Of a stretch of 64,000 nt of DNA, positions 56,587 to 64,000 are shown piece after piece (position 1 is the stretch's first letter; the number at the start of each line of letters is the position of its first letter). Source of the DNA: Strobilurus pachycystidiatus (lineage: Eukaryota; Basidiomycota; Agaricomycetes; Agaricales; Physalacriaceae). The notes under the pieces are model-generated. The model saw only the letters and a list, made by a program, of their open reading frames with translations, searched no databases and was not told the origin of the DNA. The stretch spans positions 1,240,001 through 1,304,000 of the forward strand of contig JAHLMK010000005.1 in assembly GCA_019915135.1 (NCBI GenBank), in the 5' to 3' direction. The position numbers and the translations under genes were made by a program.

Positions 56587-58776
56587 TTACACCTCGCCGC
56601 CCGCCATGTCCTGCAGGAATTTGACACCCTCCAACCTGTACGTATCTGGCGTGACATGAGTGCGGTTGTTCGCAATGATAAGAGTCTTGGGCCCGGAGTC
56701 GGCGACGTTGTATCGTGGCCAGAACAACTCACTCCCGTCGTTGGGATCTAGTCCGTTGACAAAGTTGACGACATAGGTTTGTCTATTACGAACTGAGTCG
56801 GCCAAAGTTGACTACTTTACAAACGAACGTACAGCAGCCTGGTCGTTTCCAAATCACCTGGTCGGTTGCCGAGGGGGAAGAACTGCCCTTCGCGATGAAG
56901 AATGCCAAAGAGCTTTCGAGACTGGAGAGTTGTCAAGCCTATCAAGGAAATAAACACCTACATATGCGAGATCAGCAGCGTGAAACACGCCCATCTCTTT
57001 TGCGGTATCTGGTGAAATCGGTAGCTCCAGGTCGGGGACAGCAAAGAGTTTCTCGTGGACAATTCGCGGGTGCCGGCTATCACGGAGTCGGTTATGAGGG
57101 AGTATGATCTGAGGTCGGAGAATCAGACAAGCTGGAGGAGATGGGGGTTTTGGCCACCCACCTTTTGTCCATGAGACCTGAAGGGAGGATACCGTCACCG
57201 GTATCGTAGGGGCAGCCCTCTGAGGGGATATCGGGATACAGCGCGAGAAGTTTGTCGATGGTGTCGTTGCTTGGATGGAGGTCGGCAAAGGCGACTGCGT
57301 CACGGTCTTGAGCTTTTTGACGCCGAGGATGGAGGACCTTGCTCACATGCTACACCATCTTTCATAGAGTCAGTCTCGTTCACACCGAGCGGAACATGAG
57401 CTTGGATACGAAGACTTGTAGGAAGGCTTACATGTCGCCTCGTCCCGCGTGTTACTCGTTATCAGAGGAACGTGGAGAAATTACTCCGTATGTAGCGCCT
57501 TGAAGACGGGATTCGGAACAAGGTCGCCATCCGGGACTTCAGATCCAGATGGGAGGTACGATGTGCCGAACTCGAATTCTTGAAGCGCTTCAAGTGACAA
57601 CGCACGTAGACACGAATATCGTCAGCACCGCTACAATTGGCCGCATTGAGCACTGTATGATGTATCAGTCAGATTGTGCTTCAAATGCGTACAAGCGCAC
57701 TGACGTTTGTTCCAAGTCGGCAACAGGGAAGTAACAGACGCGTTCCCAGTTCCAAAGACACCTGACGTGGAGATGGCTCCTCGGAACAGATGGTCGTCTC
57801 GTCCGCCGTATGCAGCCATTTGGAGAGTCACGCTGATACCCCCAGCGGATTGACCCCAGATTGTCATCACCTTGTCTGGCGAGCCACCAAACTACAAGCT
57901 CGCGTTAGATTGTCCTGACTGAAGGATACGCGGCAAAGAGACATGCAGCTTTGATATTCTCTTGCACCTAGCGCAACGCCATCCTCTTCCATGCCATGTT
58001 AGACACCGCAATGTTCTTTCATAGCCCCCCGCACCTGGTCATGCATCCCGAGGTTCAAGATCCCGGCCTCTTGCGATTCTTGCCCCAACGGGAAGCCGAA
58101 CACAGAGAGGCGATAATTGATAGCAGCGAAGATCTACGCACAAGATCAGAGACACCGCACAGGCTGACCCGGGAGGGCGACTGACAAAGGGCTTTCCGAG
58201 CTCCATCGAACGTTGAACGAGATACGATCCATTGTACATGGGCGTCATGGATGTACCAAGAATGAAGGCCCCCCCATGTCTGTTAGATTCAAACTACAAT
58301 CCAAGGGCGCACGGTCTCGGTCACTTACATCCAGAACACAACAGGGAGATCATCGCCGGTTTGCGTTTGGGCAGGACGAATGATATTGATCGCAAGACAG
58401 TCTTCGCTTACCGTATATGACAAGTTGTTTCCGCCGCCGGGACAAGCAGGTCCCCAGGCCGTCGCATTAAGAGGTGAGGACCATTTGTTTTCTAACGGTT
58501 GGGCGTGGCGGAATCGCTGGGGAGTATGTCATTGGCAAATCGACACCATGTACTACTACTGATTGTGGTACTCACATTGTCACCGCCTGTAAACCGAGCG
58601 TACGGGATATTCAAGAAAGCCTCCTGATTTATATCAGGTATCGGGCGACCTGACACGGTTCCGTTAGAGAGGCTAACAAGGGGGTCATTGCTTCCATCTG
58701 GGACTGATGCTTGGCTGAAAAGCAAGGGCAAGGAATACAATAAGTTCAGAATGACGAGAGCATTAGTAGGCCACAT
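56587..58776 (-). CDS. Type-B carboxylesterase / lipase, secreted
   Basis: [20 protein letters not shown] is a signal peptide. The alpha/beta-hydrolase features are in order: [14 protein letters not shown], an oxyanion-loop [40 protein letters not shown], the nucleophile elbow [20 protein letters not shown], and [11 protein letters not shown] near the C-terminus, where the catalytic His of the family is expected. About ten short introns interrupt the gene, and the last exon ends [11 protein letters not shown]. Total length is close to 540 residues, normal for the family. It should hydrolyse lipid or aromatic esters outside the cell. Individual exon joins after 57400 are less certain. Confidence 0.78.
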
Positions 58777-59182
58777 TGCAGAGCAAGACAGAGAGAGCTG
58801 TAGAGGTGATATCTATCACTTCACCTTTGGTCACAAGAAAGAGGGTTACGGCACTGCGAGTCATAGAAGTACAACGCGTAAGTAAGTCTGCGTTGCATTG
58901 ATGATGCTTGGTCAATAAGGCTAAGGCTCTCCACGCGGAGAATTGGGCTCCGAGTTGTGACGCTAGAAACGTAAGTGAATGCCACTGCTGAACTGTTCAG
59001 TCATATTACTTTGGCTAGGATATCGAATTGTTACTCACGATGCTGCGCCACCCTCGCTCCTATGAGGCGGAGAAGTACAGGAATCACAAATCGAAACAGA
59101 AAGTGGTGCATTCGAAATCAACTGCGAATGGTATCTCTATCAATTCAAAGGGAAATACAAGAAAAGGAATGTCTAAATGGGA
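58777..59182. other. Intergenic, no gene recognised
   Basis: About 400 bases upstream of the esterase start and downstream of the cytidylyltransferase-like gene, both on the minus strand. It contains the esterase promoter but no named site. Confidence 0.45.
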
Positions 59183-60161
59183 TCACAAGAACAAATCCGC
59201 AGGTGGCGCTAACGAGTCTTCATCTACAGGACTGTCTCGTCGATCGCGAACTTGAACAGTTATGGGTGGATCTCTTCGAGCCGGGCACACAGCTCGGAAT
59301 GGTCCCTGATCCTCGTCGTCGTCTTCCGCGGGCGGTGTCGGCGTAGCATTGGCCAAGAAGCGCACTATCTGCGGACTCGGAGGCGAAGGCGGGCGAGGGG
59401 CAATCACAGTCAAGCCAGGTGTCTTCCGTGTCAGAACAACCTTCCCTACGAGAGCATGAGCAAGGAAAGCGCTGATAACTAGCTGCTGGACTAGCCTAAT
59501 CGCTTCAGGTCGTCATAGCCCTTCACGCGCAGACTGTCGTACTTGGGATCGACAGTCGCACCCTCATCGAATACGGCGTAGTCGATGCCTTTGCGCGACA
59601 GAAACTCCTCGTCGATGCGCCACGGAGCGTCGGGCACAACCTCGTCCACCCACCGGCAGTGCCGCACGACCTCGCAGCGCTCGATGTGGGGATACGCCGC
59701 GGGCACACCATGCGTCTTACACTGTGCGTCATCGAACACGCCAACGACGAGATGGACGTAGGGAAAGGACAATTTCGCCTGGCGCAGCTGTAGGGCGTCG
59801 CTGGAGGGAAACAATGAGCACAACGTGAGAGCGGCAACGGCGGCTAAGCGTACCCGACGGTGAACACGTCAAACACGCCGTCGACATAGACCTTGGTCGT
59901 GCGGGATTCGTGGAAGCTCTGGCGGCGCCTGGTGGCGGAGCTGGTGCCCGGCATGGCGTCGAGCATCATGCGCGCCCATTTCTGGATGTCGTCCGCCTCC
60001 AAGCTCGCTGTGTACCACTTGGCGTGGGCGTCCTGCAGCGGGCGAGGCTCTTCCGGGGCGCGGGAGACGAGGTTGAGGTCGGCGATGCTGCTGTCGAGGC
60101 CGGGATTGGAGATGACATCGTAGTCGTCGTCGCTGAGCACGGATGACGCGTCCATGGACAT
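59183..60161 (-). CDS. Cytidylyltransferase-like protein lacking HxGH (PCT family pseudoenzyme)
   Basis: MSMDASSVLSDDDYDVISNP is followed by KVYVDGVFDVF, QLRQAKLSFPYVHLVVGVFD, ERCEVVRHCRWVDEVVPDAP, EFLSRKGIDYAVFDEGATVD, clearly the CTP:phosphocholine cytidylyltransferase fold. In active enzymes KVYVDGVFDLF is followed by the catalytic H-I-G-H. Here the spliced sequence reads T-V-G-D, losing both His. The C-terminus is short, with VVLTRKTPGLTVIAPRPPSP in place of the usual STTGII motif and amphipathic membrane helix. The last intron may use a GC donor (after LKRL at about 59500). It may bind CTP or a partner without catalysis; membrane-lipid regulation is only a guess. Confidence 0.65.
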
Positions 60162-60458
60162 TGGCGAAGAAGCTGTAGCGTCCCCTGCCTCATGTATCAA
60201 GGGCACCTTTTAGGGTTGCTGCACCTGACTGCACCTGACCGCGGAAACGAATCGTCGCGCTCGTCGTCGTCGACGGTGGCGGGAGAATAGCGGAAACTAC
60301 GACAGCAAAGGCGGGATGGTCGTCATAGTTGTTGATCAAGTCAAAATGAGCGCGCCGTATGTATGTGCCTGACATGCCAATAGGAAAGCAAGCAGAGCGG
60401 GTCCATTCACAAGGTACAAATACAAAGTAGAGTATAAGATACGTAGTCGATACACACA
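60162..60458. other. Short intergenic region
   Basis: Under 300 bases between SF3B1's stop and the cytidylyltransferase-like start, both on the minus strand. Nothing further seen. Confidence 0.4.
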
Positions 60459-63400
60459 TTAAATGAACACCTGCAGAGGATGTCGAGCATAGTTGTTATG
60501 GCCCTCGGTCAGTTCACCCAAGTCAGGATAGAACGGCACCAGCGCATCCTCAGCCCCAAGATACAGTGCATTGTACACCCGCCAGTACACCTCCCGAACC
60601 TTCCTCGCTGGGTGGAACAGTCCCTGCAGCACGTAACTCAACAAGATGCCCGGCCCTAGCGTCACCCGCATCGCCTCGATGGCGTCCATGACCGCCCCAA
60701 TTACGTGCGGCGACGTCTCGAAGCAGTTCGGCCACACGAGGTTCATGAGGTGAAGCATCGAATCCTCACACCCTAGTCCGGCAACACCGAGAGCCAAATG
60801 TTTGACGATGGTGCTCGCCGTCTGCCGATGCACAAGGTCACGATCCGTCAGCGCATCCTCCAGCATCGTTACCACCGAATCGCAGTAGTATGCCGACTGT
60901 GGTCCGACGTATTCGAACACGAACGACAGCGCCTTCAGACAACCAGTCCGCACATTCAACTCCGCAGTCCGGTACTCGTTGAGGATGGCAGGAATACATG
61001 TGAAGGCTAGAGCGGGATGGTCAGTATCAGACTTGACAAAGTTAGCGAGAAAGCACTCACGTCCACAAGTCTCAGCGACGATAGCGATAGCGACCGTACT
61101 ACAGACACGACTCTGTCGCTCCTGCACCCTCAAATTCGTGAGCAGAACCGACAACACGTCCTGCGGACCTAAACTCTTCGCAATGTAACCGAAGGAGTTG
61201 ACAGCAGCACGTCGGATACCCTTCTTGTGTGCCTTCAGCAAGTCCAAGAGCTCAAAACAGATTCGCATCCATTCGCGAGCGGGCACGAACTCAGCACCGC
61301 GATCCGCGATACGACCAATCAAGTTGATGGACGCCTCTTGTACCTTCTCGTGCCTATTTCTCAGAATCGGCGTCATCCGGGGCACTAACAACGATGTTAG
61401 TTCTGGAGAAAAAGTTTGAGAAAAAAACGAAGAAGACTCACAAAGATCTTTGACCGGCGGGTTCATCTGAGTCATACCAACAACGTTGGCGATAGCTCCC
61501 TCGGCAGCGATAATGCTACCAAGAGTATCGGGGTACTCTTCACCAAGCTGCTCAAACAACACTAGACCCAGCTTGCTGAGCAGTTGGTCCTCACCACACT
61601 GCTTGATGACCACAGCCAACCGAGTCGTAAGATCCGCCGCCTGTTGACGAACTTTCGCGCTCTTGTTGTTGAGACGCCAGAGAATGGTGGAAACGATCTG
61701 AGTGAGGTAGGGCTTGACACGGATGCCGAGGGCGTTCACGACGGTACCGAACCCGTCCAGCATGACTTGGTCCTCCGTCGTCTGCTCTTGGAACGAGAAG
61801 ATGATACCGTCGATCAGGCGGACCTCCAAGCGCTCGTCAATGTCCGAAGCACCGAGGGTCGCGACGACCTTCGTGATGGTCTCCATCACCATCTTCCTAT
61901 ACGGCTCCGCCTCGTCCTTCAACTCGTTCACAATCCTCGAACAGATCTCCGACACCCCAGCCTTCTGCGCAAGCTCCACAGTGGTCTCCACGACCTGCTT
62001 GTAGTTCCTGCGGTCAAGCGCCATCCGACGGATCCAGAAAGACTTGAAGAAGTCTGGCAAAATGTCGGACTTGATGTACTGAGGAGTGACACCCTCCGTG
62101 GCAGCGCACTGCTTGACAACCTTCAGGACAATCTTCTTCATCTCTTCGTCCGAAGTGCCAAACTCCCGAATAAGAATGACGGCGACCTGCATGGTGTAGT
62201 ACGACGCGTACTCGGGGTCCATGAGTGGGATGATGAAACCGATGGCTTTGAGGAAGGCAGCGAGACCTTTGCCGCGGTGAAGACGGATGCCGAGCCAAAG
62301 GGGCTTCAAGACGTTGTCAAACGACTCAATACCATAAGGCGCAGCAGCTTCGGCTAATGCAGCGAGACCGAGGGCCGTCATCGTCCGCACTTTCTGCTGC
62401 TCATCGGAAAGACCTTGAGCGATACAGTCGACCAAGTTGCGCAGGTGAGGAAGAACAGCGCATCCCATCATTATGGCGATTTGCTGGACGATACGGATAC
62501 CAGTGTGACGCGCTTGCCACGACTTCTTGGAGCGACAGACGGCTTTCAAGAAGGGGAGGAGGGAGGGGATACCGAGAGCGGAGGCAACGACAGAGAAGGC
62601 GCGAGCTGTGGTGTTGCGCACGTACTCGTCTGCGTGGTCGATATCAGGACGCATGGTAGAAATCATATGGGCGAGACCGGCTGCCTTGGAAAGGTTGGAG
62701 ATGATCTCCCGACCCTCCACACGAGCGTAGTAGTCTTCGTCAATGAGGAGGGGCTCGATAACGACAAGGATTTTGTGAACGTAGGGGCGGACAAGATCGT
62801 CAAGCTTGTAGAGCACCCGGTCAATGACCTTGACGAGCAGATGGCGCTCCTGGTCTTCCAACGTGCGTTCCATGAGCAAGGGAAGAATTTTGTCGAACAG
62901 TGGACCAGCGCCAAACTCGCGCGCCTTGTCGGTGATCTGGCGAAGGGCGGTCTTTCTGACGGGGGGCGTGCCGTTCTTGATTTTGAGCAAGAGACGCATG
63001 ATCTTGCGCTCCTTCATCTCGTCGACCGTCAACTCTGTCTCATCCTCCTCCTTCAGGATCTTGGCAAAGTACTGAGCGTCCTCTGCCTTGAAGAACGCGA
63101 GACTGCCAACACCGGGAATTTCGGTAGGGAGCTCGGGAGCCAGCCCAGCGGCGGCTGCGACAGCAGCAGCATCGGAGCTCTCCTGAATTTGGAAGCCACC
63201 TACTTCGGTATGAAGCGGTGTAGCCATGAATTTTCGGGGAGCCAGAGACGGAGCGTAGCCGGGGGGAGGAGTCACGATAACGTAGCCGGTAGCGGGCAGG
63301 ATGGCGTCGAGTTCCTCGTCGGTGATGTAGCGGTTGTGCTTGTCGTCCTGCATGACACCGGGCGCGTTCATGATGATTTGCACCATCGGGGTGTCGACGT

Positions 63401-64000
63401 GAACGGGCGTCTGGTCCCAGCGAGAGCGCTTCGTTGGCGCGGGTGTCTCCGCCTGCGTCTCTGACGGAGTCGCATCCCAGCGTGAGCGGCGCTTCTTGGA
63501 TGCAGCCTCGTCCAACGACTCCTTCGACCACTCTCCCTTGTCGCCGCGGCTCGGGTCGGTGTTTTCGTCGGCAGAGTCGGGCACGTCCCAGCGACGCTTG
63601 CGCTTGGTTCCGGCAGCTGCGTTTTTCTCTGCGAGCTCCCTGGCCGCCTCGAGCTCCATGGCGACGTCCTCGAGCTCGGAAGCGGGCGGCGTCTTGTCGA
63701 GGTCCATCTTCATCTTGCCCTCCTCCCTGTCCTGCCGCTCCTTCTCCTCAATGGCCCGCTGCACTCGCGCCTCCTCCTGCTCGAGCCTTGCAAGGCGCAT
63801 AGCATCCTTGTACCCGCCCTCGACATCCTGGCCATCCTCTGCGGCCTTGAAGGCGTCTGCGCTGTCGACTGCGACACGGTCGAATCGTCGGTTGTGGTAG
63901 TCGCCTTGGCGGGCAGCAATCTGGCGCTTGGACGCTGTCTCGGCGAATGGGTCGACGTTCTCCTCCTCGGCGAGCTCCTCAAACTCTCTGAGGACGTCCT
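60459..64000 (-). CDS. HSH155: Splicing factor 3B subunit 1 (SF3B1/Hsh155), 5' end beyond window
   Basis: Coding runs off the right edge in the same frame, so the N-terminus is missing. The visible part starts near [18 protein letters not shown], has the TP/RW-rich segments ([34 protein letters not shown]) that bind U2AF and other splicing partners, then the long HEAT-repeat array ([40 protein letters not shown]) and the conserved end [20 protein letters not shown] then [12 protein letters not shown]3B1 is the U2 snRNP scaffold that clamps the branch-point helix. Two introns, 61385-61441 (57 bases) and 61007-61060 (54 bases), are multiples of three without stops, so unspliced RNA would still be translatable. 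Confidence 0.95.
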   Translation of the reverse strand, partial: DVLREFEELAEEENVDPFAETASKRQIAARQGDYHNRRFDRVAVDSADAFKAAEDGQDVEGGYKDAMRLARLEQEEARVQRAIEEKERQDREEGKMKMDLDKTPPASELEDVAMELEAARELAEKNAAAGTKRKRRWDVPDSADENTDPSRGDKGEWSKESLDEAASKKRRSRWDATPSETQAETPAPTKRSRWDQTPVHVDTPMVQIIMNAPGVMQDDKHNRYITDEELDAILPATGYVIVTPPPGYAPSLAPRKFMATPLHTEVGGFQIQESSDAAAVAAAAGLAPELPTEIPGVGSLAFFKAEDAQYFAKILKEEDETELTVDEMKERKIMRLLLKIKNGTPPVRKTALRQITDKAREFGAGPLFDKILPLLMERTLEDQERHLLVKVIDRVLYKLDDLVRPYVHKILVVIEPLLIDEDYYARVEGREIISNLSKAAGLAHMISTMRPDIDHADEYVRNTTARAFSVVASALGIPSLLPFLKAVCRSKKSWQARHTGIRIVQQIAIMMGCAVLPHLRNLVDCIAQGLSDEQQKVRTMTALGLAALAEAAAPYGIESFDNVLKPLWLGIRLHRGKGLAAFLKAIGFIIPLMDPEYASYYTMQVAVILIREFGTSDEEMKKIVLKVVKQCAATEGVTPQYIKSDILPDFFKSFWIRRMALDRRNYKQVVETTVELAQKAGVSEICSRIVNELKDEAEPYRKMVMETITKVVATLGASDIDERLEVRLIDGIIFSFQEQTTEDQVMLDGFGTVVNALGIRVKPYLTQIVSTILWRLNNKSAKVRQQAADLTTRLAVVIKQCGEDQLLSKLGLVLFEQLGEEYPDTLGSIIAAEGAIANVVGMTQMNPPVKDLCESSSFFSQTFSPELTSLLVPRMTPILRNRHEKVQEASINLIGRIADRGAEFVPAREWMRICFELLDLLKAHKKGIRRAAVNSFGYIAKSLGPQDVLSVLLTNLRVQERQSRVCSTVAIAIVAETCGRECFLANFVKSDTDHPALAFTCIPAILNEYRTAELNVRTGCLKALSFVFEYVGPQSAYYCDSVVTMLEDALTDRDLVHRQTASTIVKHLALGVAGLGCEDSMLHLMNLVWPNCFETSPHVIGAVMDAIEAMRVTLGPGILLSYVLQGLFHPARKVREVYWRVYNALYLGAEDALVPFYPDLGELTEGHNNYARHPLQVFI

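Noticed and set aside
61584..63464. Long plus-strand frames (257 and 349 residues) opposite SF3B1
   Set aside because: Long antisense frames arise from the codon bias of the conserved gene; their composition (Asp/Val/Leu-rich) has no domain pattern.

Overview
This window reads as a nuclear chromosome segment of a filamentous basidiomycete, most likely an agaricomycete (mushroom-forming fungus). Genes are dense and carry many short (about 50-60 bp) GT-AG introns. The gene families are typical of that class: KDZ transposase, expanded F-box/leucine-rich proteins, multi-intron P450s, and single-pass membrane proteins with a Ser/Ala-rich stalk. The species cannot be named from the sequence.

Layout. 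(1) 1-3662 is gene-poor: a TTGAC-rich minisatellite interrupted by a hAT-type MITE with an 8-bp target duplication, an AT-rich stretch, and a broken F-box gene. (2) 3663-19158 appears to be one large (~15.5 kb) KDZ-superfamily DNA transposon, bounded by imperfect ~60-bp inverted repeats. It carries a complete 10-exon, 1183-residue KDZ transposase at its right end and at least seven other genes. These include an 861-residue basic/linker protein, two proteins with RNase H1 hybrid-binding (Cauli_VI-like) modules (one of them with two modules), a short basic DNA-binding-like protein, a possible SAM-like protein, and rearranged pieces of a second KDZ copy. One of those pieces holds a TA-flanked MITE inside an intron. 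A short CTAG-centred motif recurs in the non-coding spaces of the element. (3) 19216-25458 holds a PP2C phosphatase whose start lies ~58 bp from the transposon end, a relic of a lysyl-tRNA synthetase, and two convergent P450 genes.

(4) 26894-39851 holds ribosomal stalk protein P1, MAK11 (60S assembly), an F-box protein, a mitochondrial RRM-like protein, a single-pass membrane protein and an O-fucosyltransferase-like type II membrane protein. (5) 40191-50024 is mostly conserved housekeeping: ILV5 (branched-chain amino acid synthesis), an ING-type PHD protein, LPD1 (E3 of mitochondrial 2-oxoacid dehydrogenases), a class I histone deacetylase, and MAGO (exon junction complex) divergent from the deacetylase. 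ING and HDAC both act on histone acetylation. (6) 50300-64000 holds two F-box/LRR genes and a fragment, a phosphopantetheinyl-transferase-like locus, a type-B carboxylesterase, a cytidylyltransferase-like protein that has lost its HxGH motif, and the 3' part of SF3B1/HSH155 running off the right edge.

The most unusual content is the giant cargo-bearing KDZ element. I found no TET/JBP dioxygenase in it, although such enzymes are known passengers of fungal KDZ elements. It instead carries three copies of an RNase H1 N-terminal-like module. All calls come from reading translations and splice sites by eye; no searches were run.
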